A stretch of DNA of 64,000 nucleotides from Benincasa hispida (GCF_009727055.1 NC_052359.1:18408989-18472988); one strand, 5' to 3'; positions 12,093-25,109 are shown, numbered from the stretch's first letter. The notes: a model not told the origin generated them from the sequence alone. A program made the numbers and translations.

Positions 12093-12860
12093 ATTAATAC
12101 CAAATGAGGACCGTCACTGGTGGCGAATCTACATGGACTACCGCAAACTCAATGCGGTGACGAAGAAGGACCATTTCCCCTTGCCTTTTATTGACCAGAT
12201 GCTAGACTGCCTAGTAGGAAATTATTGCTTCTGTTTTCTAGACGGGTATGCGGGCTACAACCAAATAATGATTGCTCCTGAAGACCAAGAGAAAACCATA
12301 TTCACCTGCCCATACGAAACGTTTGCTTTTCGCTGCATGCCGTTCGGATTATCAATGCGCCGAGCACGTTTCAGAGGTGTATGATGGCCATCTTCTCTGA
12401 GTATCTCGAGGATTCAGTGGAAATTTTTATGGACGACTTCTCGGTTTACAGGAAAACATATGAAGTCTGTCTAAACAACTTGGAGAAGATATTGAGGAGA
12501 TGTAAAGATACAAATCTTGTGCTGAATTGGGAGAAGTGACACTTCATGGTGAATGAAGGTATTATGCTCGAGCACAAAGTTTCTAAGAAAGGTTTGGAGA
12601 TGGATAAGGCGAAGATTAAGGCCATTGAAAAGCTTCCACCTCCAGCAAATGTGAAGGCTATCAGGAGTTTCCTGGGACATACAGGATTCTACCGTCGTTT
12701 TGTGAAGGACTTTTCGAAGATTGCTCAACCATTGAGTGCGTTGCTAGAGGCCGATGGAACGTTTGATTTTGATTCACAATGCCTCAACGCATTTAAAATA
12801 CTGAAGAACGCATTGATAACCGCACCTGTGTTGATTGTACCTAATTGGACAAAGCCATTT
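12093..12860 (+). pseudogene. Gypsy reverse transcriptase
   Basis: RT motifs are seen in order: MDYRKLNAVTKKDHFPLPF, FCFLDGYAGYNQI (catalytic Asp), FAFRCMPFGL, then after a frameshift near 12350 IFMDDFSVY at about 12425-12450 (the catalytic pair is FMDD instead of YVDD), and SFLGHTGFYRRFVKDF in the thumb. A TGA at about 12537 breaks the frame again. The element cannot make functional RT without repair. Confidence 0.88.
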
Positions 12861-13250
12861 GAGCTAATGTGTGATGCTAGCGGTTATGTGATGGGGGCAG
12901 TGCTAGCACTAAAGAGAAAAACAATGCTACACCCCATCGCATATGCGAGTAGAACACTGAACCCTGCCTAAGAAAATTATACTACCACTAAAAAAGAACT
13001 TCTTGCAGTGATCTTTGTGCTGGAAAAATTCAGAGCTTACTTGCCAGGATCTAAAGTGATCTTTCACACCGACCACTTGGCAATCAAATATTTTATGACC
13101 AAGAAAGATGAAAAGTCGAGGTTAATTCGATGGGTTCTCCTCCTCCAAGAATTCAACGTGGAAATCATTGACTACAAGGGGACGGAAAACTAGGTTGCGA
13201 ACCACCTATCAAGATTAGAGAATCCGAAAGTAGACCGCAACCAATCGGAA
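12861..13250 (+). pseudogene. Gypsy RNase H
   Basis: The open pieces contain FELMCDASGYVMGAVL (first catalytic Asp), [29 protein letters not shown] (catalytic Glu) and [13 protein letters not shown] (catalytic Asp), which is the usual Ty3 RNase H order. TAA at about 12969 and TAG at about 13191 interrupt it. The connection to integrase follows (NHLSRLENP). Confidence 0.85.
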
Positions 13251-14583
13251 GTGAACGCATCCTTTCCAGATGAGCAGCTGTTCAAAATTGAAAAATTACT
13301 ATGGTACGCAGATGCAGTCAATTATCTGGTCTGTGAACAATTTCCAGAAAATTACACAGCCCACCAAAAGAGGTGGCTTATGCACGAATGTAAATCCTAT
13401 TATTGGGACGGGCCAAATCTTTACAAGAGGGGATCAGATCAGATCTTACATCTATGTGTGCCAGAAACTGCTTATCAGCGCATACTGTCCCAATGCCATG
13501 ACTCACCGTATGGTGGACATTTTGGAGGTCAATGCACAATAGCAAAAGTGTTACAAAGCGGGTATTTTTGGACGACTCTATTCAAAGATTCAAGAGACTA
13601 TTCTATGAGATGCGACAAGTGCCAACGCACGGGCAACATTTCATGGAAGAATGTGATGCCAATGAACATTATCTTAGAATTGGAACTCTTCGACATGTGG
13701 GGCATAGACTTTATGGGACCATTCCCACCACAAATGGTCAGAAGTACATTCTATTGGCCGTCGCTTATGTCTTCAAGTGGATTGAAGCGGTATCATGCAT
13801 CGCAAGCGATGCAGTGATAGTCTCTAAATTCTTGAGAATAAATATCTTCACTCATTTTGGCACCCCACGTGCCATAATAAGTGATGAAGGCTCCCACTTT
13901 GTCAATAGCGTCATCAATAAACTGCTGCTCAAGTATAATATCCACCATAAGGTCGCCACCGCATACCATCCACAGACAAACGGCCAAGCCGAGGTGTCTA
14001 ATAGGGAAATAAAATTGATCCTAAAGAAGGTGGTAGATCCTTCACGCAAAGATTGGGCCATGAAGCTGGACGATGCCTTGTGGGCATACAAAACCGCCTA
14101 TAAAACACCTATAGGCATGTCCCCGTATGCGATGGTGTTTGGGAAGGCATGTCACTTATCGGTAGAATTAGAGCACAAAGCACTGTAGGCAGTGAAGAAG
14201 CTCAATTTTGATTTGAAAACTGCAGGGGAGGCAAGAAATCTTTAGTTGCTTGAGCTAGACGAATGGAGAATCCAAGCATATGAAAATGTCAAAATCTACA
14301 AGGAACGCGCAAAACGTTGGCATGACAAATGACTATGCGAAAAGAATCTCCAGGTTGGACAGAAGGTCTTGTTATAGAATTCTCGGCTACGACTTTTTCT
14401 CGAAAAATTAAAGTCACGTTGGTCCGGACCATTTATAATCAAAGAAGTATTCCTGCATAGTGTCGTCGAATTAACCAATGAAGAAGGGACTAACGCATTC
14501 AAGGTCAACAAGGAAAGAGTCAAGATGTATCACGGAGGAGACTTCCATCGTGAGAAAACCTCCGTGGACCTGAGGAAATCCTG
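13251..14583 (+). pseudogene. Gypsy integrase
   Basis: The zinc-binding part is visible ([19 protein letters not shown]). It is followed by the catalytic core, with Asp in [12 protein letters not shown], Asp in [10 protein letters not shown] and Glu in [12 protein letters not shown], so all three acidic residues remain. A frameshift near 13735 separates the first from the second, and stops occur at about 14186, 14241 and 14330. The C-terminal part reads LEKLKSRWSGPFIIKEV and ends RVKMYHGGDF, the common Athila-like integrase end. Confidence 0.87.
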
Positions 14584-15864
14584 ACTAAAAAAGAAATGAG
14601 CAGTCCCTACGCTATATGCGATTCAAACTCATCAGGGATGCAATTTTTTTTAGTATCCTTTTTATATCTTTCTTTCATGAACTTACTTTACCCGTTTTTT
14701 TTTGTACAAACACTACTTTTTAAAAATTATCAAACTTTGTCTTTCATATTTTTTACCCTCTTGATTTTTTAGCAATGATCGTAGTAAACGTTTGTGGTGG
14801 AGCTACGCGATAACCGAAAAATACAACCAGTTTGTTCAGCCCATCATAATCAAGGAATCAGCCCGCCGCAAAAAAAGATGCGATCACAGATGATGCGGGC
14901 AACAGAGAAAATTTGGGGGTTGTATCTTTCTTTGACTTTCTTATTCCAAATTCTGCACTCTCGCATCTCATTTTAACATTGCTAATTTTATCATCGCATC
15001 CTCTTTAGTTTGGCGCAATCATTGAATTTTGATTACTTTAGTTAGCCACCGAATTTTTTTCCCTGTACCAATTATGATTTCAATGATGAAACTCATGCCT
15101 CTATTTCTCATCGCATAATACTAGAATCAACTTAATTTCAGTATGGTCAATTCATGAAACATTTCTAGAAGTTAGTGGTTCACCAGCTTTCTTTCAAAAT
15201 GACTTTTATGAAACTTCCTAAGAGCATCGCATGAATCATTTCAGTCTATCAGCAATGAGGATATTGCTGCGTATAAATTTGAAAGTGCCAGTATTTATTT
15301 TCGACCTTGCTCCTTTTAGACATTTGAACCAAAAACAAAATTGATGCTGAGATCGGATCCTACTCGTAGTTGGATGTCCGCATGACACCCGTGGGGGCAA
15401 GCCAAAATGAAGGTGGGAATCGTGATCAACGCATAAATCAAGTGATCGCAACTCCGCTATCAAATGGGCATGAGTTTAGACTGAGAAAGAGCGCGTCACT
15501 CGTAGTTGGATGCTCGCATGACACTCGTAGGGGCAAGCCAAAACGAAGGTAAGGCACTTGGATCAACGCAAGATCACAAAAAGAATATCTAAACCGCACA
15601 AGGATAAAAATCATTTGGAAACACCCCGTTGGAAAAAGTTGTGAAATAAATCATGCGATGTCCTGGAAACAAGTAAAGTCTTTTTTAAGGTTGAACTTGC
15701 GGTCCTAAGTATTAGAAATATTTTAGGAAGAGACCAGGATAAAAATTAAGAAGATTTTAGTTCATAATATTTGAATAAGGCACCTCGAGAAATCTAGGTA
15801 AGGAAAAGGCGGCTGACTCTCTAAAGAAAATTTTTAGTTTATGCTTGAGGACAAGTATTGTTTT
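14584..15864 (+). other. Gypsy 3' non-coding region
   Basis: No gene is supported. The stretch holds poly-T tracts (14640-14780), many isolated CGCA/GCAT words as in the LTRs, a pair of 53-bp direct repeats (15362-15414 and 15498-15550), and a final GCTTGAGGACAAGTATTG segment that commonly precedes the polypurine tract in Athila-like elements. Confidence 0.6.
15362..15550 (+). repeat. Pair of 53-bp direct repeats in gypsy 3' region
   Basis: Unit 1 at 15362-15414 and unit 2 at 15498-15550 both run from ACTCGTAGTTGGATG to AAGGT with no length difference and a few substitutions. An 83-bp spacer separates them. Function unknown. Confidence 0.85.
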
Positions 15865-15875
15865 AAATTTGGGAG
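15865..15875 (+). other. Gypsy polypurine tract
   Basis: AAATTTGGGAG immediately before the 3' LTR start TGTGATAACG. It is the expected position and composition for the plus-strand primer. Confidence 0.65.
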
Positions 15876-17391
15876 TGTGATAACGGGTAGAAATGCACGT
15901 TATTACAGCGCAAATAAGTAAAACAATGAAGGAATGCGACGGTAAAAATATACAAAATCATGTCCAAAAGCAGTAAACTGAGAATATTATGATCGCATAA
16001 AAGCAGCTAAATTACTTATTTTGTGTAGGAAAAATGCGTTGGCACAAGTAAAATTACGATCCAAGGAATTCGGCGTCCGCACGCATTGAAATATTGCGAC
16101 CGCAAAGTCATGCAATCGTATGCACTCGCGAGAAGTTACTCAAGTAGGTGGGTACATAAAGACAGCGCACCAAGGTGAAAACGTAATAAATCATGATGGA
16201 ACGGAAATGTGATGACGGTCGAATCCGAATTTAGTTGACAAGTCGTTAACGACACACTGTAGCAAGTACACTCAACTTTTCGGTGACCATTAATCGGCAC
16301 ATCAGAGCAGAAGATTTAATGACCGCCCATCATTGCAATCATTAGAGAGAAAAGCTTCTTCACCTTGATCTCTATAAATATCGAAGGCCACCATCGTTAA
16401 AGGAGTTCGCCAAAAACAAGTTAGATCATATACAATATAGATAGCCATTAGTCTGTAGTTATTCTTATACTTAGAAGGCGGAGGCGAGCGAAGAGAATAA
16501 GACGCCGAGAGGACATTCTTGGAAAGCTCGAAAGACTACCGGGAAGCACTATAAAAGGAGAGAGGGCCGACACTTGCGAAAGCAAGGATATTCTTCTGGG
16601 CATAGTTAGAGTGAAAAGACAGTGTAAAAGCCACGGGAAGCAAGACATTGCTACCAGGCTTCTTATCCCTACTTTCCATTGTTGTTTTGTATTCTGACTT
16701 TATTTATAGAAAATGGAATTCTCATCTCAACATCTGTTCAATCTCTCCACATTTCACATGAGTAGCTAAATTTCCGAATGGGTTGAGAAGTACTTAGCTA
16801 GCATGACCTAAGATCTTCACTTTATGCGATCATCTTGTCTTATGTATGCGTCATTCACCCATTAGAGATACTTGAGAGAGTAGTCTAAAGAAAGAATCTA
16901 GACTTGAGAGAGTCAGTTTAGAACCACATAAGCAAGAGATGGAAATTTAGACATAAGTTTTGTTTGCTATTATGCATCGCATGCACCCTATAAATAGGAT
17001 ATGATAGTATGTGGTCACCTTGTGTATGTGAGCATCATTCATCATCGCATAGACAAGAATAGAGGCTTAGACATAAGTCCTATCGACATTATCGTATTCA
17101 ACCTATTCATCGCATACTCATTGTAACTTTCGATTTCATCAACTCTTTACTCGAATCCGTCGCATAGGAAATATACTTAACAAAACACCATCCAACTTCT
17201 TTGTTTTTGCCACCAAAAAGGAATCAAATTTACTATCGCATAGTAACTCAGTAGTCCCTGTGTTCGACCCTAAACTTAGCAAGAAACCTAGTGAGATTTA
17301 TACTTGGGTTTTACTAGGAAAACTTGCATGTGCAAGCATAACTCATCACCGCAAACATACATCATAATCGTATCACATTTACAACACATCA
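15876..17391 (+). repeat. Gypsy 3' LTR
   Basis: The LTR is 1516 bp, beginning TGTGATAACG and ending CACATCA. It contains a TATA box (16373-16380). It is shorter than the truncated 5' LTR because about 500 bp present at 8260-8790 are missing. The end lies directly beside copia B LTR sequence starting GAGCT. Confidence 0.85.
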
Positions 17392-19092
17392 GAGCTCTTT
17401 GTGCACTTGGTTTGAGGCAGAAAACCGGAGGAAACCAAAATCGTGTAAATGATTGAGCAAGTGGAAGATGGAAGAACCTATCGTATAGGTCAATGCCCAA
17501 TCGTTTAAGAAAAGCTAAGTGATTGTCTAGCAAAAGCTATGCGATCGTTTAGCTCATCTCTTAGCTGAGTGTCTATCGCCTACTAACACTCCACGATCAT
17601 TTAGCTCATCCAAGCTGTCACTTAGTAAATCTAATTTACTTGACAACTCTCCGTGAGAATTTTTCCGAGATTGGAAATCTCAAATCATCAATTTTACCAA
17701 CATTACTAAAATTAGAAAAACATTTTTCCTTTTATCTCACGGTTACCATGAAACCACCAATAACCTCCCACTCAATTGGTTATTAGAGAAGAAGAAATAA
17801 TTATCCAATAATTAATATTATTATAAATATAAATGATAACTAATTTACCATAATATATATATAACCTATAGTTTTAATATTTCATCTCACGAAACATATC
17901 AACCATAGCTCTTCTTCTATTCCATGACACTTAATATAAATCTCATTTACATTAATCCTCCAGTAGATATATCTCATACACCATACCGATCATATCATAT
18001 ATAATCAAATTACCTCTTGTCAATTTGAACATTTCAAATCAGCACCAAGAACTGCTCCTCAACTTGAATCCATTGAGTTACCAAGGGGACCTTATGGACC
18101 TGTAGTTCGAAGCTCCAACGGTACGTGAATAACTGACTAAATTCTTTAGTCACGGGATCCACCATATGTTAACTGCCAGGCACTCCACTAAAGATCGACA
18201 ACCGAACTCTCCTTACCACAAATATATTATGTGTCCATCTTAACCAAACAACGGTGTGACACCCCTTCACCGATCGCTCGTAAGTACAGCTCGGCCAATA
18301 ACCGTTATGCCCCTGTAGTTACATCTAACTCCTTAAGTACCACTGATCCCTCTAATGAACATCAGTCATAGTTCTACTATGACTGAGTCCTCTCTTCCAA
18401 AGAGAAGTTGTAGCCATTATGTTCAAGCCCCGGAATCAGGCCTTAAGGGAGCAATCTCTCTACTTATCCCTGCTTCAGGAAAGGAGTGAATTCCATCTTG
18501 TGTATTGAGTTCCCAGCTCCCAAATCAAACAAGTCTTCAAAAATGTAGGCATGTTGAGTTGGCAATCTGGCCACTTTCACCCATATTAATCAAAGGACCA
18601 CCCTCAAAGGCAGAAGTTCCTAAAACACTCAGGATTAAGGTCATGTCACCTATGGTCATTTAGGTGAGATGTAATTCTCTAGTAACAACGGCGTTATATA
18701 CAGGGTCTAGTCATCTCGTGGTCCGGTCTTATACAAACTCTTTGTGTAGGACACCTCCGCTTGCATGTCTCCACATGAATGGTCAGGATCTACCATCTGT
18801 AGTAGTCTACAACATTTACAAACCTCTACAAAGCGGGTCGTATCCGTAGTGTCACCAGGATCAGGTGTCTCTCCTTTATCCTTATACTACAGACCTATTT
18901 AGTTTATCACTTAAGGCATGATCAGCTTGTATATCACATATACATGCGTAAGTTTACATAAGATAACCATGGAGCTTTGTTTATTGAATATGAGTAAATG
19001 CCATAATGAAATAACAGTTATTTTATTCATAAAAAAATGTGTATAATTACAAACAATGAGACTCCGGGAGAATTAGGACACCAATCTCAACA
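17392..19092 (-). repeat. Copia B 3' LTR, truncated
   Basis: It aligns with copia A LTR from 5289 to 7080 and lacks the outer part (about 440 bp) that corresponds to 4850-5288. The junction at 17391/17392 is the gypsy LTR end, so the missing piece probably lies on the other side of the gypsy element. The inner end reads CTCAACA at 19092, followed by the polypurine complement ATCTCTCACTTG. Confidence 0.88.
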
Positions 19093-19889
19093 ATCTCTCA
19101 CTTGTCCTAATGCTTTGGGAGACTAATGTAAAATACAATATAAAGCATGTATAATATATAATAAACTAGGGCATTCTCTAGTATCATCTCCCATTTGCCC
19201 TAGATAAGATGTCGCATGTCCCGTGGACCCAGACTCTCCAGGTGACCCTCAAACACTTTAGCTGTGAGACTCTTTGTAAAAGAATCAGCATCGTTGTACT
19301 CCAATGCGATCTTCGTGACTATCACATCACTACAATGCACAATCTCCTGATCAAGTGGTATTTTCACTCTATGTGCTTACCCTGATGATGACTCTGAGGC
19401 TCCTTCGAATTTTCTACAGCCTTGCTGTTATCACAATACAGAGTGATAGGCAAATCCATATTTGGAACAACTATCAAATTTGAAAGGAATTTCCTTAGCC
19501 AAACAACCTCCTTAGCTGCTTCACAAGCGGCTTCCATAGTGGAATCCATGTGCATCCTTGCTTGATGCTTCGCCATACTATAGCCCCTCCATTTAGAGTA
19601 AACATCGACCCCGATGTTGATTTACGAGAATCTCTGTCGGTCTGAAAGTCAAAGTTTGTGTATCCTGTAAGGATCAGATCTTTATCTCCATACACGAGCA
19701 TGTAGTCCCTCGTTTTTCGAAGATACTTAAAGATCGTCTTGACCACCGTCCAGTGATCAAATCCTAGATTGGACTGATCCGACTGACAATCTCAACTACA
19801 TAGCAAATGTCGGGTTTGGTACACAACATTGCATACATTAAGCTTCCTACAGCTGAAGCATAGGGAATCTGTCTCATCTCTTCAACCTC
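19093..19889 (-). pseudogene. Copia B RNase H and C-terminal end of pol
   Basis: Read from 19889 to 19150 the pieces give LTGYTNFDFQTDRDSRKSTSG (first Asp changed from the usual TDSDF to TNFDF), GGAIVWRS, MEAACEAAKEVVWLRKFL and ITLYCDNSKAVENS, then HIE near 19364. This is the usual copia RNase H order. Frame changes occur near 19576 and a stop near 19364. The end is followed by about 60 bp and the polypurine tract. Confidence 0.85.
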
Positions 19890-20711
19890 TTAAGGTGTCT
19901 TAGGATATTGATTCTTAGACAAAACGATTCCATGCCTAAAGGATAACAAATCCCTTTTGGAATCCTGCATCCTGTACTTGATTAACATTTGATCGATGTA
20001 CGATGCCTGAGATAGGGCTAACCATTTTTTCTTATGATCCCGAATGATCTGGATCCCTAGAATGTACTGTGCCTCACCCAAATCTTTCATTTGGAATTGG
20101 GCAGCCAACCATTTCTTAATGTCAGTCAGATACCCTACATCATACCCATTGAGTAGGATATCATCCACATATAGTACCAGGAAAGCTATTGAGTTGTTGA
20201 TGATCTTCTTGTAGACACAAGGCTCATCAATATTCTGATCAAAGCCAAACGACTTAACAATAGTGTAAAATCTGATGTTCCATGATCGAGATGCTTGTTT
20301 CAGCCTATAAATGGATCTATTAAGCTTGCAAACTTTTTGCTCTTAATCTAAAACAATGAACCCCTTTGGTTGAGTCATATAGATGGTCTTCTCAAGATTA
20401 CCATTAAGAAAGGCAGTCTTGACGTCCATTTGCCATATTTCATAATCATAAAATGTGGCTATAGACAGGAGAATCCAGATAGACTTAAGCATGACAATAG
20501 GTGAGAAAGTTTCCTCATAGTCAACTCCCTCGACCTGGGTATAACCCGTTGCCACGAATCGAGCCTTAAAGGTTTGCACCTTTCCATCTACACCTCTCTT
20601 TCGCTTATAGATCCACTTGCACCCAATAGGTCTTACCTCATCAGTTAGATCAACAAGCTCCCAGACATTATTAAAGTACACAGACTCCATTTCCTAGTTC
20701 ATGACCTTAAT
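19890..20711 (-). pseudogene. Copia B reverse transcriptase
   Basis: From 20690 downward: [63 protein letters not shown] (first catalytic Asp), then a stop near 20343, the YVDDILLNG catalytic loop at about 20150-20171, and the FQMKDLGEAQYILGIQI connection. The catalytic residues are present but the frame is broken. The enzyme would copy the element RNA in virus-like particles. Confidence 0.87.
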
Positions 20712-20978
20712 TCATTCATCTTTGTCAACATCCTCCATTGCTTTCTTAAAAGACAATGGATCCTCGAACCCATCATTCAAAATGAAGTTTTGGGCTTCGG
20801 TCAAACCCATGTGGTGATCCAGTGGGTTCATAACCCTCCCATTATGTCGAGGCAGTCTCAACTCTTGAGCTGGTTGACTAGATATTTCGACCTCAACAAC
20901 TCTTGTTGATCTGTCGGCCTGTTCAACAACTCCTGTTGAACCCTCAGCAGTCTCAGTCTCACTAGAAATCTCACGCAA
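20712..20978 (-). pseudogene. Copia B integrase-to-RT linker
   Basis: An 88-codon open piece, SSETETAEGSTGVVEQ to KKAMEDVDKDE, colinear with copia A 523-885. It has no catalytic motif. A stop separates it from RT at about 20705. Confidence 0.75.
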
Positions 20979-21911
20979 AAATGAGCTTACTCCATGGCTT
21001 ATGATCCTTGATGTGGTCTTCTTCTAAGAAGATGGCATTTGTAGAAACAAACACTTTGTTCTCACTCGGATCATAGAAGTATCCACCTCTCGTTTCCTTG
21101 GGATAGCCTACAAAGAGGCAAACCTTCAAACGTAGTTCCAACTTCTTTAGGTTAGTCACTAGCACATGTGTCAGAAAGCCCCAAATCCTAAAATGGCGTA
21201 AACTACCTTTACGGCCTCTCCACAACTCAAAAGGTGTTTCAAAAACACTTTTTGAGGGAACGTTGTTCAGGATATAACATGCAGTCTCCATTATAAAACC
21301 CCAAAACGAGTCTGGAAGATGAGCATAACTCATCATAGACCAAACCATGTCCAACAAGGTTCTGTTTCTCCTTTCTGATACACCATTCTGCTGAGTTGTA
21401 CCTGGGGCCGAGAGTTGTGATGCAATCCCATGTTCTGGAATTAGAGGTCCATATACTCTCCACCACGATCAAATCGTAGTGTTTTTATCTTCTTACCTAA
21501 CAAGTTTTCAACTTCAGCCTTATACTCCTTGAACTTGTCAAGGGCTTCAGACTTACGTTGCATTAGGTAGAGATACCCGTACCTTTAATAATCATCTATG
21601 AAAGAAATGAAATATTCATACCCACCCCGAGCTCTAACATTCATCAGACCACAGAGGTCTAAATGTACAAGCTCCAAGGCTTCCTTAGCTCTGTAACCTT
21701 TTCCAGTAAAAGGCCATTTGGTCATCTTGCCTTCGAGGCATGATTCACATACCGGCAAGGAGTTTTCTTCTAAACTCTTTAGAAGTCCACTTTGCACCAA
21801 CTTCTCAATCCTATTGAGGTTGATGTGACCTAACCTAAGATGCCAAAAATGGGCGTTTTCTTTAGGAGAAACCTTTGGTCTTTTAGTTGGTTGCAGTACT
21901 GAACATTTCAA
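20979..21911 (-). pseudogene. Copia B integrase
   Basis: The pre-integrase zinc region (HFWHLRLGHINLNRIEKLV, CESCLEGKM) and the first catalytic Asp (HLDLCGLMNV) are in 21585-21911. A stop follows FISFIDDY. The middle of the core is broken around 21440-21585, and the C-terminal core (SFWGFIMETACYILNNVPSKS, PFELWRGRKG) is in 20971-21357. A short deletion near 21437 removes the segment that in copia A reads TATAGTTC on the plus strand. Confidence 0.85.
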
Positions 21912-22431
21912 TGTTAAACAAGGCTTTTATGACTAACGGCCTTAGTACATATAAGTTATTTTCCATTGAACCATAACCAATCTCAATTCCATTATTGAAA
22001 ATAAACATTTTATTCTCAGAAAAGGAGACGGTATGGCCTTGTTCAATGAGACAAGAAACTGAGATTAAGTTGCTCTTGATATGAGGAACCACAAAAACAT
22101 TATCCAGTAACAGATAACGTTTCTTGTCAACAAATAACTTCAGCCTGCCTACAACAACAGCCAAAACAACCTCACCAGTACCGACTCGAAGAGTCATCTA
22201 TCCCTGTGGTAACGTTTGGCAAGAACTAAATCCTTGATAAGAGGAGCTTACATGATTGGTAGCACTCGAATCAAGGATCCAGGCAGAATCATCATTCTCT
22301 ACCAAACACGTCTTCAAGACCAATGAATCATATTTACTGTCTTGTCTCCTCTTTTGGAGAGTAGTGGGATCGAGGTCGTTTGCCACGAAATTCGTTTCAT
22401 ATGATTCTTTGCACTGTAAGTAATCAATCAT
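21912..22431 (-). pseudogene. Copia B protease and adjoining pre-integrase region
   Basis: The frame from 22431 gives a short N-part and then AWILDSSATNHVSSS, the copia protease active site in which the usual DSGAT reads DSSAT. A stop at 22198 is followed by MTLRVGTGEVVLAVVVGRLKLF and NLISVSCLIEQGHTVSF, the rest of protease and the region before integrase. The frame starts only nine bases from leader sequence, with no gag upstream. Confidence 0.82.
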
Positions 22432-22439
22432 TTTAAAAA

Positions 22440-25098
22440 GTTAAATGGAAATACTAACGAGTTGCTGAAAAGAAAAACACATTGACCTACATTAGGTTTT
22501 GAGCAAATACCCGTTGTAAAACAAAACAACATCCAATAAGACTTTAGCAAAACTAATATGAACCCCGTGTGACATCTAGTTTCGTAATGACACTTCAAAA
22601 GTTTAGGAGAAAAGCTACCGAAGGGAGGTCAGTTATCCCTCCTCTAAATTGAGAAGTTGTTAACCAGTCATTAATACCAAAACAACTCTTGCTCCTATAA
22701 CGACTAGCCATCATGATTTCGCCAAGAGATCATTAACTTACTTAACAATCTCCCATAAGTGTGACCCACCATTTTAGGCCCTAGAGGTCCGTCCCAAAAG
22801 GCCAATCCGAAGGGAAAAGAGCCGATTGGGGCAAAACCTAAAGCAACCCTATCCATTTCTGGAGTTCACCTTGATCTTAACCAACTGCACAAAACCTATC
22901 CAAAGGAGGACGCTTAAAGGAGACACAAAGGAGTACAGAATGATCTCACGGTGTGAACCAATGACAGAGACGATAGGACGTGTTGACACACACCCTTCAC
23001 CCACTTACTATAAACACTCTTTCCGTCCACCTTGATATTAACTCATGCAAACACCATCCGAAGGGGGATACTCCCAGGGCACCACGAGGCCAAGCATGAA
23101 TCTCCTGGTGTGAACATATAGGGAGAAACATGAGTGTAATCATAAACATATCAGATACGTCTCTTCCTCCCACTGAGTATTTTTTAACCTAGGGTTTAGT
23201 TACTTAGAAAAAACACGGCTAAGGATTTTAAGTAAGTGACTTTTAGGTTTGTCTAAGAGTAACTTTTACCTTGGATAGTTAAATAACTTTTGATCATCAT
23301 CCATTAAACTCTTAAACGGAGTCTTTGACCAAAACATCGCATGCTTGTTGAAAATCTATCTAATTCACCTTTCCAGGTAGTTCCCAAGTAGGGGTGTTAT
23401 GTTTTCATTAACTTAAGAACCCTAGCCTAGCCAGAACCCGCCTTAGACAAAAGGTTCCTTATAGATAGGTTTACAACAAATTTAATCTTTTATGCCAACC
23501 AATTTAATCCCATTAAACCGATTTTAAAAGATTAAACTAGGTTACTAAACTCTTTAGAACCACATGAACTTAGGTCTATCTCAATCCAATTTTAAAACCC
23601 TTTTAAAAGCTTGAGTTCACCCTAAGTCCACATGCAATTCTTTCTTATTGATTTTAGGTCTAATTTCATTTATAACAATTATAAATGAAAACCAATCACA
23701 ATGCGAAGCTAGCACATGCAAGGCATTCATAACGCTTATAAACAACCTAAGTGTCATGCTCAATGCATTGTCCATTCATTACTACTTCTTTTATATAACA
23801 CTTATACAAAATAGCAAAGAAACAAGCAAAACATGCTTCTATTCACCCTTAGACTATAACACTTATAATAAAAGGATGATACATGATAATGCTCACTGCA
23901 TGCAAAATATAACTCTTATATTTCTTGATGCATATGCATGCTTTCAAGTAATTTCTTCATGCTCGATTATAACAATTATAATACATGATGAATGAATAAT
24001 TGCACAACCTAAGGTGGATTTTGAACTATATGTCAAACACTTTGGCATATAAGCACCATACATCACATGTATAATAAACCAATGTTGATAAACCAGGTAA
24101 AATTGCCTTAAAAAAACAAAATTAAAGCTAACTATTACAAAAACAAGGAGTTTCTGGTTCAAACAGGCGAACCGGGTCTTGAACCGCTCGGGCAAAGCAT
24201 CGCGTCTCCAACCATCGTGTACTAAGCACCCCGCAATCATCTACACGATAAAATAAACGCTTTGCTCTATCACTTACCAATGCTCCCATAGCTAAACGAT
24301 CATTTAGCAAATACTACACGATCGTTTAGAAAAATCTAAATGATCGTTTAGCTATTACTACAAGATCGTGTACCTTTTACTAAGTGATGAAGCTTGAGGT
24401 ACACGATCGCTTAGCGCGCTCCGCACAACGCCTGACTTTCGTGATTGTCTAAACGACTACGAGCTGCGAAGCACCATCGCCTAGCTAGCGCCTTCGTATC
24501 GTATACATGCGATCGTGTAGGTAGTAACTAAGCAATGAGGCTTGCTAACTACACGATCGTCTAACACGCGCCTTTTACTAAACGATGAGCATCACATGCT
24601 CCCACTATGATTGTCTACCTCCAGCGCCTACGCGATCAGGCAGCCAACGCTACGCGATAGAGTAAACGATTTACCTCGTCGCTTAGCATTAGCTAAACAA
24701 TTGTTTAGAAAATACTACACGATCATCTAGAACAATCTAAACGATCGCTTAGTTAAATCCCAATGATCGTTTACCTGAGGCTAAATGATACGACCAACGC
24801 TTGGTCTTCTTCTTCGTTGAGAACCATATCTCCATGCTTCGAAGCTTCATCACGAACGACTCGGACGTTTGAATTACAGACTCAATTTCAAAGTTAATTA
24901 TGCCCAAAAAAATAGGGGCCCTTACAAATTAACACTTTGTAATTGCAGAAAGCTTTAACTAAAAGGTAATTAAACTAGAAACATTCATCAACTCAACCCC
25001 AAATGCACTTAACAATTAACCACAAATGCAGAAACCCACCACGACTGTCAAATAAAGTTCAAAACAGAGTTGTAATTTAGAATATTAGAACAACCTAA
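22440..25098 (-). other. Copia B non-coding leader
   Basis: It is colinear with copia A 2766-4836 and related to C 57903-59779 and D 50868-53300. It holds the CCGAAGGGGGATA repeat units with the GGTGTGAAC box (22886-23115), the TATAACA-TTATA motif group (23660-23990) and the CGATCG-rich part (24290-24780). No coding potential is supported. Confidence 0.72.
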
Positions 25099-25109
25099 CT
25101 CTATTACCA
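25099..25109 (-). other. Copia B primer-binding site, decayed
   Basis: The minus strand reads TGGTAATAGAG where copia A has TGGTATCAGAG. Two positions are changed, so priming by initiator tRNA-Met would be weakened. It lies two bases from the LTR end at 25112. Confidence 0.75.

Larger units (their letters stand above)
7081..17391 (+). mobile_element. Ty3-gypsy retrotransposon, Athila-type
   Basis: Order on the plus strand: partial 5' LTR, a tRNA-Asp type primer-binding site, gag, protease, RT, RNase H, integrase, a 1.3-kb 3' region, polypurine tract and 3' LTR. The Athila/Tat group is suggested by the tRNA-Asp primer site, the protease motif CDLGASINLMPL and the integrase end. Stops and frameshifts occur in every domain. 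The right end (17391) falls inside a copia B LTR. The next five bases, GAGCT, would be the target duplication, but its left partner is not in the window. The left LTR is cut by copia A. Confidence 0.88.
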
